Made by a program: the position numbers and the translations under genes. Positions 20,202-30,371 of a stretch of DNA of 57,190 bases are shown here, piece after piece. The notes under the pieces were generated by a model. That model was not told the origin of the DNA. It searched no databases and was given only the letters and a program-made list of their open reading frames with translations. The stretch is from Prochlorococcus sp. AG-347-I15 (GTDB lineage: Bacteria; Cyanobacteriota; Cyanobacteriia; PCC-6307; Cyanobiaceae): the NCBI GenBank assembly GCA_003281585.1, contig QCBN01000006.1, positions 1-57,190 on the forward strand. The letters are read 5' to 3'. Positions within the stretch are counted from its first letter, which is position 1; the number at the start of each line of letters is the position of its first letter.

Positions 20202-21677
20202 CTAGGAAAAAGTATTATTCTTGCTAGTTGGATACTGAATTCTTCTATGTCTTATTCTTTTCCATACATTCAAGAATGCCCTTTTTATTAAAAAAATTTC
20301 TGCCTTCGATAAGTTACTATCTTTTAATTGGTTATCTTTTTGACGTGAGTAGATAATTTTAGAAATTGTTTCCAAGGCTTCTTTATCTGAAGCATTAATA
20401 TTCATAGCTCTCAATGCAGCTTCACATCCATCAGCAAGCATTAAGATAGCTGTTTCTTTTGACTGAGGTACAGGGCCATTATACCTAAAATCATTTTCAT
20501 TAATCTTGATATTTTTTTCTTTAGCCTTGTGAAAAAAATATCCCATTTTTAAGGTACCTTGATGTTCTGGGATGAAATCTACTATTGGTTTAGGTAGTCT
20601 ATTTTTTCTTGCATAATTTAAACCTTCATCAACATGTGCCTGTAATACCTCTGCACTTTTAACAGGATCATCTATTTCGTCATGTGGATTTTTTGAACCA
20701 TCCTGATTTTCAATAAACCAATTAGGGGCATGCAATTTACCAACATCATGATATAACGCTCCAGTTTTTATTAGATCAATATCGCCACCAATCATTCTTG
20801 TTGCTTCCTCTGCTAAACCACATATAAGTAAGGTATGTTCAAAAGTACCAGGAGCTTCAAGAGATAATCTTCTAATAAGAGGTTTCTCTTTATCCGCTAA
20901 TTCGAGTAATCTTGCTTTAGTTAGCAGTCCAAATATCGATTCAAAGATAGGAATAAATAAAATAGTAAAAAGCATTACTATTGCTAATAACAAGGAATCA
21001 GAAAATATATCTCCATTAGTTAAAACAAAATCTTGCTTATCATTTAAAAGTGATAAATTATCTTTACCTATCAATATCCATTGACTAATAAACGACCCCA
21101 TGGATACAAAAATTGATAGTTGAAGTAACTGAGCTCTACTTCTTATTCTTCCTCCAAGAAGAGATACTATTGATGCACAAACTAATAAAATAAAAAATAA
21201 ATTGTTATTGATAACAATTTCTGGATCAGGCCAAAAAAGACTCGCTATTGATACCCATGTTAAAGCTGTTATGCTTCCCATTCCTTGAGATATTATTAAT
21301 GCCGGAGGAATTATCATAGATAATGGACTTATGGTTGAAGCTAAGGCTAATTTCGTAACTTGTACTGCTAAAAGAAAAATAATGATCAAGAAGATCTGTC
21401 TTGAGGAGATTGTGGGATTCTCTTTTTTTGCAACTAATATCAAAACTCCAGAACTAATAAGTATTTCAGTAAAGGCCAAAAACCAAGAAAAAATATCTGC
21501 AATATTTAAAGGCGAGATAAGAAGTAGTTTATAAGAAGAAATTATTGAAATTAAAATGCATACTAAAAAAATTATGAGATTATCTATTCTTGAAATTGTA
21601 ATTGGTTGTTTTACTGGGACTTGACTTCTCCTCCACAGATAAAACAATTTCTTTAAGGTAGTTATGATGTTTTGCAC
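20202..21677 (-). CDS. 7TM-HD phosphohydrolase, PgpH-like c-di-AMP phosphodiesterase without the large extracellular domain
   Basis: The 491 residues have about seven hydrophobic helices (roughly 32-250) followed by a cytoplasmic HD domain. Metal ligands are visible: FEHTLL (H281), YHDVGK (H310, D311), AHVDEG (H348), EHQGT (H372) and LADGCEAA (D416). YFFHKA and GPVPQSKETAILMLADG match the PgpH signature. PgpH proteins break down c-di-AMP and normally carry an extracellular domain of some 250 residues after the first helix; here helices follow one another directly. A c-di-AMP synthase gene lies at 46.7 kb. Confidence 0.88.
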   Translation of the reverse strand: MQNIITTLKKLFYLWRRSQVPVKQPITISRIDNLIIFLVCILISIISSYKLLLISPLNIADIFSWFLAFTEILISSGVLILVAKKENPTISSRQIFLIIIFLLAVQVTKLALASTISPLSMIIPPALIISQGMGSITALTWVSIASLFWPDPEIVINNNLFFILLVCASIVSLLGGRIRSRAQLLQLSIFVSMGSFISQWILIGKDNLSLLNDKQDFVLTNGDIFSDSLLLAIVMLFTILFIPIFESIFGLLTKARLLELADKEKPLIRRLSLEAPGTFEHTLLICGLAEEATRMIGGDIDLIKTGALYHDVGKLHAPNWFIENQDGSKNPHDEIDDPVKSAEVLQAHVDEGLNYARKNRLPKPIVDFIPEHQGTLKMGYFFHKAKEKNIKINENDFRYNGPVPQSKETAILMLADGCEAALRAMNINASDKEALETISKIIYSRQKDNQLKDSNLSKAEIFLIKRAFLNVWKRIRHRRIQYPTSKNNTFS

Positions 21678-21751
21678 AGAATATAGATGAATCTATTTGA
21701 ATAATTTAAAATTATAGGCATGCTAGGTGTAAAAAGGAGATGTTTTTCTAA

Positions 21752-22648
21752 ATGTCATTAAAATTAGACGGTAAAAAATTATCTCTTGAAATTGAAGAAA
21801 GATTAACTGACTATATCTCTAGCAATAAAAAAATTGCAAAAAGAGCTCCCGGTTTAGCTGTAATTAGAATAGGTGAAGACCCCGCGAGTGGTGTTTACGT
21901 TAATAACAAGGAAAAAGCATGTTCAAGGATTGGAATAAAAAGCTTTATCTTTCATCTAAAAGATAGTGTAGAGCAAAAAGAAGTTGAACAATTAATAGTC
22001 AAACTTAATTCTGACAAAGATATTGATGGAATGTTATTACAACTTCCTATCCCAAAGAAGTTTGACGAGCAAAAACTAATCAGCCATATTAATCCAAGCA
22101 AAGATGTAGATGGACTAAATGAGATAAACATCGGCAAACTAGTAAAAAATGAGCCTGCGATGAGATCATGCACGCCAGCAGGAATTATTAATTTATTAAG
22201 ATCCCAAAATATAACAATTGAAGGTAAAAAAATTGTTGTCATAGGGAGAAGTTTGCTTGTTGGGAAACCCCTATCGCTTATGTTGTTGAATCTAAATGGC
22301 ACAGTAACAATTACTCACTCTAAAACATTAAATTTGAATAAAGTATGTAAAGAGGCCGACATTCTAATTGCGGCTGCAGGAAAACCAAATCTTGTAGATT
22401 CGAGTTTTGTGAAAGAAGGAGCAGTAATTATTGATGTTGGAATACATAGATTAAAAAGTTCCGATAAAAATCAAACCAGATTATGTGGCGATGTATTATT
22501 AGAAGATGTCATTTCTAATGTATTTGCTTACACACCTGTCCCAGGGGGAGTTGGACCAATGACAGTAACAATGTTACTTGTAAATACTATTTTTAGCTGG
22601 CAAAAACAATTTGGTTTATCATCGACTCTTAATGACCTTTTGCCATAA
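21752..22648 (+). CDS. folD: Methylenetetrahydrofolate dehydrogenase / methenyl-THF cyclohydrolase
   Basis: Bifunctional enzyme that interconverts 5,10-methylene-THF and 10-formyl-THF. The 298 residues carry [10 protein letters not shown], the substrate segment [16 protein letters not shown], the NADP-binding motif [18 protein letters not shown] and the C-terminal [15 protein letters not shown]. The catalytic Lys is expected in VNNKEKAC. It heads a plus-strand unit folD-crtE-DUF212, with 37- and 13-base gaps. Confidence 0.96.
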   Translation: MSLKLDGKKLSLEIEERLTDYISSNKKIAKRAPGLAVIRIGEDPASGVYVNNKEKACSRIGIKSFIFHLKDSVEQKEVEQLIVKLNSDKDIDGMLLQLPIPKKFDEQKLISHINPSKDVDGLNEINIGKLVKNEPAMRSCTPAGIINLLRSQNITIEGKKIVVIGRSLLVGKPLSLMLLNLNGTVTITHSKTLNLNKVCKEADILIAAAGKPNLVDSSFVKEGAVIIDVGIHRLKSSDKNQTRLCGDVLLEDVISNVFAYTPVPGGVGPMTVTMLLVNTIFSWQKQFGLSSTLNDLLP

Positions 22649-22685
22649 ACTCCAAGATGAAAATTTTTTTTACTAAAGGTATAAA

Positions 22686-23588
22686 ATGACTGAAGTTATA
22701 GATAGTATTTCTGATTTTGAAAAATATCTTAAAAACACAAAAAAGGTTGTAGAAGAAGCACTTGATTTTTCCTTGGGCCCTGAGAATCCAGAAATATTAA
22801 GAGAATCAATGAGATATTCGCTCTTAGCTGGAGGGAAAAGAATACGTCCAATTTTATGTCTAGCATCTTGTGCACTGGCTGGAGGAGAACCGTCTCTTGC
22901 AGTTCCTACTGCGGTAGCAATAGAAATGATCCATACAATGTCCTTGATTCATGATGATCTACCCGCCATGGATAATGATGACTTGAGGAGAGGTAGGCCG
23001 ACAAATCATAAAGTATATGGAGATGCAATAGCTATTCTTGCAGGCGATGCTTTATTAACAAGGGCCTTTGAAATGGTCTCTTTAAGAAGCCCTGGAGTCG
23101 ATCCAAATAGATTATTAAATGTAGTTGGCGAATTATCTCTGGTTGCTGGAGCACCAGGCCTAGTCGGGGGACAAGTTGTTGATTTGGAATGTGAAGGCAA
23201 AGAAGTAGACCTTGAAACTCTCGAATATATTCATCTTCACAAGACTGGGGCTTTGTTAAAGGCCTGCGTAAGAACAGGCGCGATGATCGCAGGAGCTAAT
23301 GAAAAACTATTGAAAGCTCTGACAACATATGCAGAGGGAATTGGTTTAGCCTTCCAAATCATAGATGATATTCTTGATTTAACTTCCAGCAGTGAAAAGC
23401 TTGGTAAGACTGCCGGCAAAGATCTTTTAGCTGATAAAACTACTTACCCTAAATTACTTGGAATGGAGGAGTCAAAGAAAAGAGCATTTGATTTAGTTGA
23501 AAAAGCAAAAAAATCAATTGAACCGTGGGGTGCAGATGCAAAGTATTTAATATCTTTAGCCGACTTTATTACAAATAGAGACAGATAA
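22686..23588 (+). CDS. crtE: Geranylgeranyl diphosphate synthase
   Basis: Prenyltransferase making the C20 precursor of carotenoids, phytol and quinone tails. The 300 residues have both Asp-rich motifs: [16 protein letters not shown] and [11 protein letters not shown]. The position-minus-5 region before the first motif (small residues IHTMSLIH) fits a C20 product, but chain length is inferred. The N-terminal [11 protein letters not shown] is typical of the family. Follows folD by 37 bases. Confidence 0.94.
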   Translation: MTEVIDSISDFEKYLKNTKKVVEEALDFSLGPENPEILRESMRYSLLAGGKRIRPILCLASCALAGGEPSLAVPTAVAIEMIHTMSLIHDDLPAMDNDDLRRGRPTNHKVYGDAIAILAGDALLTRAFEMVSLRSPGVDPNRLLNVVGELSLVAGAPGLVGGQVVDLECEGKEVDLETLEYIHLHKTGALLKACVRTGAMIAGANEKLLKALTTYAEGIGLAFQIIDDILDLTSSSEKLGKTAGKDLLADKTTYPKLLGMEESKKRAFDLVEKAKKSIEPWGADAKYLISLADFITNRDR

Positions 23589-23601
23589 TTATTATTAATT
23601 T

Positions 23602-24081
23602 ATGTCTGAGTTTTTTCCCTTTTTTAATAATTCAGTTCTTTTCTGGAGCCTATTATCCTGTTTGCTAGCTCAATTTTTTAAAATTGTATTCAATTTCTTT
23701 TCAACTGGAGAGATAAGATTTGGAATTATGTTCGAGACCGGTGGTATGCCCTCAAGTCATTCCGCCTTAATAACTGGTGCTACATCTGGTATAGGTTATG
23801 AATTAGGATTTGATAGCTCAATATTCGCATTATCAGTTGCAGTAGCATTAATAGTTATGTATGACGCAAGTGGTGTTCGAAAATCAGCTGGGATTCAAGC
23901 CGCAGAAATTAATAAACTATCAAAAAAACTAGACCCTCAATCTGAATTACTATTAAAAGAAACCCTAGGTCATACAAAAATTGAGGTCATGGTAGGGAGT
24001 TTTTTAGGACCATTAATCACTTTGCCTGGAATGTTTTTTTTAGGTTCTCCTCTGAAAATATTTGCTTTGATAATAAATTAA
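23602..24081 (+). CDS. Divergent PAP2-family membrane protein (DUF212)
   Basis: A 159-residue membrane protein with about three to four hydrophobic helices. The core FETGGMPSSHSALITGAT and the later YDASGVRKSAGIQAAEIN match the DUF212 family, which is distantly related to acid phosphatase/PAP2 enzymes; the segments LGHTKIEVMVGSFLG are also conserved. It follows crtE by 13 bases, so a role in prenyl-diphosphate or lipid-phosphate handling is plausible but unproven. Its stop overlaps the cobB stop by 4 bases (convergent). Confidence 0.85.
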   Translation: MSEFFPFFNNSVLFWSLLSCLLAQFFKIVFNFFSTGEIRFGIMFETGGMPSSHSALITGATSGIGYELGFDSSIFALSVAVALIVMYDASGVRKSAGIQAAEINKLSKKLDPQSELLLKETLGHTKIEVMVGSFLGPLITLPGMFFLGSPLKIFALIIN

Positions 24082-25469
24082 GAATGCTTTGAAAAAGTAA
24101 CTTGGGTGGCATCTATAAAGTTTTTTGCGACTTCTGGAGAACTTGGCAAATGTAAGTGAATCCAACTTGCATGTAATTTTTCATCAAAAAAGCCTTCATT
24201 TTTGTATTCAGTTTTCCAAGATTTAATTTTCCATGGGGAAGAAAGTTTCTTCTGATGCTCTACTTTTCCAAAATCAAGTTCAGATAAATTATTTTCAATT
24301 TCCCAATAATGAAATTCATGTCCTCTAATTAATTGATTTTGTTTAATTATCGGAGTATCTTTTAAACCCTCAATGTATCTATAACCTACTGAAAGTCTAC
24401 TTTTTATCGATCTAAAAGGCAGAATTCCACTCATTTTATGATAATTACCATTTTCGTCTTTTATGAAGTCTCCTAAAATCATCATCCCTCCACACTCAGC
24501 ATATATAAATCCATTTTTGCGGAATTTCCTTAACGAATTTAAACTTTTTGTAGAGTTACTTATATGATCAGCATATTTTTCAGGGAATCCCCCAGGAATA
24601 ATTAAAGAAGAAGCCTCATTAGGTATTTCTTCATCATCATAAATACTCCATGAAATCAATGGTATGCCTATTTCACTCAAAAACTCCTTAGTTTCAGGAT
24701 ATTGAAAATGAAAGATTTTATCTTCTGCAATTGCTATAGGTTTACTTTTTTCAATTTTAAAATCTTTAAAATTGACAGAATTAAATATTTTTTTTTGAGG
24801 AGATTTCAGTAACTTAATAAGAGAAAATACATCAAGATTTCTTTCGGCGAAATTTGCAAAATATTCAACATCAATTTCTTGTCCATTATCCATTGGAGAT
24901 ATCAAACCTAAATTAGCTTTGTTTAAAGTTATTTTTGAATCAGATGGTAAAAAGCCAAGAATATTGATGTCTTCATTTTTAAAAACTTCTTTGATTAATT
25001 TTTTATGTCTATCTGAATTAACGTTGTTAAATATAATTCCTGCAATTGACAACTCACTATCGAAATCTCTAAAACCTCGAATAGTCGCTAAAAGAGAAGC
25101 TACTTGACCTCTAGCATTAAGAATAAAAATTATTGGAACATTAAGAAGTTTAGAGATATTTGCTGTGCTGGAATAGGTTGTTGACCCTAATCCATCAAAT
25201 AGACCCATTGCTCCTTCGATTAATGAGAATTCATATTTCAAAGAATGTTTAAAAAAACTTTCTTGAACCCATTCTTCACCACTTAAAAAAATATCTAAAT
25301 TCCTACAAATGGGTTGGCCAATTGAACTAAGTTGTTGTTGATCAAGATAATCTGGACCAACCTTGAAAGTTTGTATCTTTATACCTTTTGAAAACGCCCA
25401 ACAAGATAGCAAAAGCGATAATGTAGTTTTCCCACTATCAGTTGAAGGAGAAGAAATTACACAAGGCAT
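24078..25469 (-). CDS. cobB: Cobyrinic acid a,c-diamide synthase
   Basis: Amidates two side chains of the corrin ring in (pseudo)cobalamin synthesis, using glutamine and ATP. The 463 residues start with a P-loop (SPSTDSGKTTLSLLL) and a DxxG-type segment (GAMGLFDG), and end with a GATase_3 domain having the nucleophile Cys in YAECGGMMILG. The C-terminal RGHEFHYWEI is also typical. It lies 3 bases after opcA on the same strand, a linkage with no obvious metabolic logic. Confidence 0.93.
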   Translation of the reverse strand: MPCVISSPSTDSGKTTLSLLLSCWAFSKGIKIQTFKVGPDYLDQQQLSSIGQPICRNLDIFLSGEEWVQESFFKHSLKYEFSLIEGAMGLFDGLGSTTYSSTANISKLLNVPIIFILNARGQVASLLATIRGFRDFDSELSIAGIIFNNVNSDRHKKLIKEVFKNEDINILGFLPSDSKITLNKANLGLISPMDNGQEIDVEYFANFAERNLDVFSLIKLLKSPQKKIFNSVNFKDFKIEKSKPIAIAEDKIFHFQYPETKEFLSEIGIPLISWSIYDDEEIPNEASSLIIPGGFPEKYADHISNSTKSLNSLRKFRKNGFIYAECGGMMILGDFIKDENGNYHKMSGILPFRSIKSRLSVGYRYIEGLKDTPIIKQNQLIRGHEFHYWEIENNLSELDFGKVEHQKKLSSPWKIKSWKTEYKNEGFFDEKLHASWIHLHLPSSPEVAKNFIDATQVTFSKHS

Positions 25470-25472
25470 CTA

Positions 25473-26774
25473 TTAGTTATTAAAACCATTAAATATTTGA
25501 AGAGCTATTCTAATAGAATTTTCAAAAAGAGGACTGGTATTACCTCTACTACTTCCCAGTAATTTACTAACATCATACTCTGATGTAGAAAAAGAATTTG
25601 GAACAACTTGCTCTATTAATTCCATATTAGCCATTCCCCCTGCTTCAAGTCTCATACATTCCACTGATTCACAGCCAAGTATTACACAAGTGTTATTTTT
25701 TTGAACCTCACTAATTTTTGAAATCAGCCTCAATCCAATAACTTGTCCTAAATGAATACTTGGATTTCCCAAAGATAAGGGATTAATTGATGCAGAAATT
25801 ATTTCGCCATTAATTCTCTCAAACTCAATTTTTGTTGATTCTGTATCCCTTTCAACTCTTAGAAATGACCAACCAAGTTTATCGCTAATCCATGAAATCA
25901 AAAACAAAGCTTGAATCATATGATCTCCTGCGATATCAATGTCAATATCAGTAATATGATCTAAAATTGATCTTCTCGAAGGAGGATCAAAAATCATTGC
26001 CAATGATTCCCTCCAATCTTTCAATCTAACCCAATTCAAATCATTAATAGCTTTATTTGAATTATTTAATTGATTTAAAACTTTTAAACATCTTTGAGGC
26101 GATCCAAGAGCAGTATCAATTATTATCCTTAGACCATGATTAGCAAAATAATCGAATATTTCAGGCGATTCATCCAAGCTTCCATTCCACCACAACCATG
26201 AAGGTAATTCATCAATAAATAATTCATCAATTATTTTTAATCCTTTATTAGATATTGAGGCCGAGTCCCCCCTAATAACAACTAAATCCCCACATATAGG
26301 TTGCATAGCTGGAGCATCACTTAATGGACAGTAAGCGGATACAAAAGTTTTGATCTCTGAATTTTTATTTAATGTTGGCGCTAAAGTTATTAATCTTCTT
26401 GGATTCAATGTACTTATTGAAGACTCAAAAAATTGTCCTCTTAAATCTTCAAAGTTTTGATTAGAAAAATTTTCCTTCAACAAATTCAATAAATCTTCAC
26501 TATTGAGGGAAGTAGTTATAGGAAGTCCCTGATCTAATATAAATTTTTTAGCAACTTCAATTATCTCTGGACTTAAATTTCCAGTAATTGGTCCATTTAC
26601 TAATCCTTTTTGAACCAAACATTGTTCTAGCCAAGCAGGCTGCCAGACCATTAATGTAAAAGTATTAGCTCCACTAGTATCTTTATCTTCTGAAATCCAT
26701 AATTTATTAAGGTAATTAGAAATTTCCTGATAAGGGAGTTCTAAAGGGGTTTGAAGTGTTAATTGAGGTTTCAT
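25473..26774 (-). CDS. opcA: Glucose-6-phosphate dehydrogenase assembly protein OpcA
   Basis: Allosteric partner that activates glucose-6-phosphate dehydrogenase in cyanobacteria, needed for the oxidative pentose phosphate pathway in the dark. The 433 residues and the position directly after zwf (2-base gap) support the call; conserved segments include FTLMVWQPAWLEQCLV, CPLSDAPAMQPICGDLVVIRGD and DPPSRRSILDHI. A tandem near-duplication of 15 bases at 26206-26235 encodes an IDEL-type repeat. Confidence 0.93.
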   Translation of the reverse strand: MKPQLTLQTPLELPYQEISNYLNKLWISEDKDTSGANTFTLMVWQPAWLEQCLVQKGLVNGPITGNLSPEIIEVAKKFILDQGLPITTSLNSEDLLNLLKENFSNQNFEDLRGQFFESSISTLNPRRLITLAPTLNKNSEIKTFVSAYCPLSDAPAMQPICGDLVVIRGDSASISNKGLKIIDELFIDELPSWLWWNGSLDESPEIFDYFANHGLRIIIDTALGSPQRCLKVLNQLNNSNKAINDLNWVRLKDWRESLAMIFDPPSRRSILDHITDIDIDIAGDHMIQALFLISWISDKLGWSFLRVERDTESTKIEFERINGEIISASINPLSLGNPSIHLGQVIGLRLISKISEVQKNNTCVILGCESVECMRLEAGGMANMELIEQVVPNSFSTSEYDVSKLLGSSRGNTSPLFENSIRIALQIFNGFNN

Positions 26775-26776
26775 TT

Positions 26777-28300
26777 TTAAGGTCTACGCCAGAAAATATT
26801 ATCTTTTGAAATTAATTGATCAGACTCCGGAGGTCCCCACGTCATAGATTCATAATTATAAATAGGTAACTTCCAAGGAGAATTATCCATCAATTCTATT
26901 AATGGCGTATAAAGTTTCCAGGCTGCCTCTACTTCATCACTTCGAGTAAATAAGGTTGGGTCAGAAAGCATTGCATCAGCTAATAATCTTACATAGCCTT
27001 CATCTGAGGGTTCACCAAATGATTCATCATAAGAAAATTCCATCTCAACAGGTCTTGATTTCATTCCAGAACCAGGAGATTTTACCTCAAATTTGAAAGT
27101 AGCGCCTTCATTTGGCTGAATTCTAAGGATAAGTTGATTTGGGGCAGGATTTATTATTGTTGATTCAAACAAATGAACAGGAACGTCTTTAAAAGTCAAG
27201 ACTATTTCTCCAAGTCTTTTAGGTAGTCTTTTACCTGTCCTCAAATAAAAAGGAACCCCTTGCCAACGCCAGTTATCAACGAAAACTTTCGTCGCAATGT
27301 AAGTTTCAGTTGTACTATTACAATTGACACCCTCTTCCTGCCTATATCCTTTGAGTCGATTTGAAATATTTCCTCCCTCTCCATATTGACCTCTTATGCA
27401 ACAATTCCATGGTTCATTTTCGTCAGCAAGTTTTGAAGCTTGAAGAACCTTAGCCTTTTCATTTCTTATTGCTTCTGGTTCAAACTTTCCAGGAGGTTCC
27501 ATAGCAGTAACCGCAAGCATTTGAGTCATATGATTTTGAAGCATATCCCTTAAAGCTCCAGAGCTTTCGTAATAACCTGCTCTATCTTCAACACCTACTG
27601 TTTCAGATGAAGTAATTTGAACACTTGATATATAATTTCTGTTCCAGATTGGTTCAAAAATAGTGTTAGCAAACCTCAAAACAAGAATATTCTGAACTGT
27701 CTCTTTACCTAAATAATGATCAATCCTATAAATCTGACTTTCTTCAGCGCAACTTTGAACAATCTTATTCAATTTTTTTGCACTTGAATAATCTCTTCCA
27801 AAAGGTTTTTCAATCACTAAACGACTTTTCTTAGGATCATCTAAAAGTCCAGCTGCTTTTAGAGCTTTACATCCACTTGCATAGAAATTCGGAGATACTG
27901 ATAAATAAAATGTTCTATTCCCATGAGTAGCTTGTGTTTTATCAATTTCATTTAATCTTCTAGAAAGCCTTACGACATGATCACTTTGTTGTAAGTCAAC
28001 TGGTTCGTAGAAAAGATAATTGGAAAATTGTTCCCACTCCCTTTCTTTCCCAGATATTTGTTTTAATAGCTTTACTTTCATCTTTTCTTTAAACTCATTA
28101 TCAGTCCAAGGTCTTCTCGCACAACCAACTATTCCAAATTCACTAGGAATTCTTCTTTGCAAATAGAGTTCAAATAAGGCTGGTATTAATTTTCTATGAG
28201 TAAGGTCTCCACTAGCGCCAAATATTACTAAGCATTGTGGAGATATGACTCTTTCCTGCCGTAAACCAAGTCTTAGAGGATTACTTAAAGTTGAAGGCAT
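26777..28300 (-). CDS. zwf: Glucose-6-phosphate 1-dehydrogenase
   Basis: First enzyme of the oxidative pentose phosphate pathway, producing NADPH; in cyanobacteria it is controlled by thioredoxin redox state and OpcA. The 507 residues carry the nucleotide-binding motif IFGASGDLTHRKLIPAL at about 27-43, the active-site RIDHYLGKETVQN and the C-terminal domain with FYLRTGKRLPKR. It is followed by opcA and cobB. A 110-base gap separates it from petH upstream. Confidence 0.97.
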   Translation of the reverse strand: MPSTLSNPLRLGLRQERVISPQCLVIFGASGDLTHRKLIPALFELYLQRRIPSEFGIVGCARRPWTDNEFKEKMKVKLLKQISGKEREWEQFSNYLFYEPVDLQQSDHVVRLSRRLNEIDKTQATHGNRTFYLSVSPNFYASGCKALKAAGLLDDPKKSRLVIEKPFGRDYSSAKKLNKIVQSCAEESQIYRIDHYLGKETVQNILVLRFANTIFEPIWNRNYISSVQITSSETVGVEDRAGYYESSGALRDMLQNHMTQMLAVTAMEPPGKFEPEAIRNEKAKVLQASKLADENEPWNCCIRGQYGEGGNISNRLKGYRQEEGVNCNSTTETYIATKVFVDNWRWQGVPFYLRTGKRLPKRLGEIVLTFKDVPVHLFESTIINPAPNQLILRIQPNEGATFKFEVKSPGSGMKSRPVEMEFSYDESFGEPSDEGYVRLLADAMLSDPTLFTRSDEVEAAWKLYTPLIELMDNSPWKLPIYNYESMTWGPPESDQLISKDNIFWRRP

Positions 28301-28410
28301 ATTTTTAGTATTCTTTATTTAAAATCCACTTTTTTTCAAATATTAGCTACATATTGTGTCTAAACCAAAAAGTATTTAGTAGGTGAAATTGAAATCTAAA
28401 TATCAAAGAT

Positions 28411-29547
<1,137 letters not shown>

Positions 29548-29654
29548 TTATCAATTTGTAGTTTAATTTGTAGTGATTTCACAAAAATGGTTACGTTTTG
29601 AGATCGGAATAAATAAATGAATTTATTTTTATTTTTCAGTATTTGTTGTTTTTA

Positions 29655-29672
29655 TCTGTATAGTTACACAGA
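29655..29672. promoter_or_regulatory. Imperfect palindrome, candidate operator
   Basis: The 18-base element TCTGTATAGTTACACAGA matches its own reverse complement at 14 of 18 positions. It lies 33 bases before the SRPBCC gene start and upstream of divergent petH, where a regulator could act. It also contains TATAGT, which could be part of a -10 element. Chance occurrence in AT-rich DNA cannot be excluded. Confidence 0.3.
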
Positions 29673-29704
29673 AATAATTTTTTATCTTATTAAAAAATTC
29701 ATTT

Positions 29705-30241
29705 ATGAACAATCCTCAAGAATCAGTAGATCATTCTAAAAAAAATGATTACAGGACAATTGAGCAAACCATGGAAAAGCTTTCCGGCGGAACAAGGAGA
29801 CTTGCTGCTCAACTAACTACTTCTGCAAGTTTTGATTCGTTATGGAATGTTTTAACAGATTATGATCGATTAAATCTTTACATACCAAATCTATTGTCAA
29901 GCAAAAAAATATACCAAAAGAATAATAACGTCCACCTTAAACAAGTTGGGGCTCAAGATTTCCTTGGCATGAAATTTTCAGCAGAAGTTACTATCGATTT
30001 ATTTGAAGAGAAGGAGCTCGGGCTTTTAAAATTCAGTTTAATTAAAGGAGATTTCAGAAAATTTGAGGGTAGTTGGAAAATTAAAAATATTAATGATACT
30101 TCAAAAAATTCATTAGTATACGATCTAACTGTTCAAGGCTGTCAATGGATGCCAATAGGGATGATTGAGAAAAGACTAAAAAGAGATCTTTCCGAAAATT
30201 TGATGGCCGTCGATAGGCAAGCAAAATCATCAAGAAATTAG
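29705..30241 (+). CDS. SRPBCC (START-like) domain protein
   Basis: A 178-residue protein resembling the polyketide cyclase/COQ10 branch of the START-like superfamily. After a hydrophilic N-terminus of about 30 residues comes the domain start (TRRLAAQLTTSASFDSLWNVLTDYDRLNLYIPNL), a typical helix-grip opening, then LLKFSLIKGDFRKFEGSW. COQ10-type proteins bind quinones or other lipids, but the ligand here is unknown. It is convergent with tRNA-Glu and divergent from petH. Confidence 0.85.
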   Translation: MNNPQESVDHSKKNDYRTIEQTMEKLSGGTRRLAAQLTTSASFDSLWNVLTDYDRLNLYIPNLLSSKKIYQKNNNVHLKQVGAQDFLGMKFSAEVTIDLFEEKELGLLKFSLIKGDFRKFEGSWKIKNINDTSKNSLVYDLTVQGCQWMPIGMIEKRLKRDLSENLMAVDRQAKSSRN

Positions 30242-30257
30242 TTTTAATTTTCAATAA

Positions 30258-30330
30258 TAGCCCCAAGGGGATTCGAACCCCTGTCGCCTCCGTGAAAGGG
30301 AGGTGTCCTAGGCCTCTAGACGATGGGGCC
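30258..30330 (-). tRNA. trnE: tRNA-Glu (anticodon UUC)
   Basis: The minus-strand sequence folds as a complete cloverleaf of 73 nt: acceptor stem GGCCCCA with TGGGGCT, D-loop CTAGAGGCCTAGG, anticodon arm CCTCC-CTTTCAC-GGAGG with TTC at 30294-30296, and T-arm with GGTTCGAATCC. The discriminator base is A and the CCA is not encoded. The first acceptor pair is G-U, as in other cyanobacterial and chloroplast tRNA-Glu. Besides translation, charged tRNA-Glu is the starting point of the C5 pathway to 5-aminolevulinate and chlorophyll. Confidence 0.98.
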
Positions 30331-30371
30331 AGGAAATTAGCAGAACAGCTTATTAAAAATTAGGAGTAAGG

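Noticed and set aside
29618..29743. Hydrophobic 41-codon plus-strand frame (MNLFLFFS start) in the petH upstream gap
   Set aside because: It overlaps the SRPBCC gene start in another frame and resembles random poly-T translation.
30258..30330. tRNA-Glu as a possible genomic island insertion site
   Set aside because: Neighbours on both sides are core genes, and there is no integrase or repeated tRNA end.
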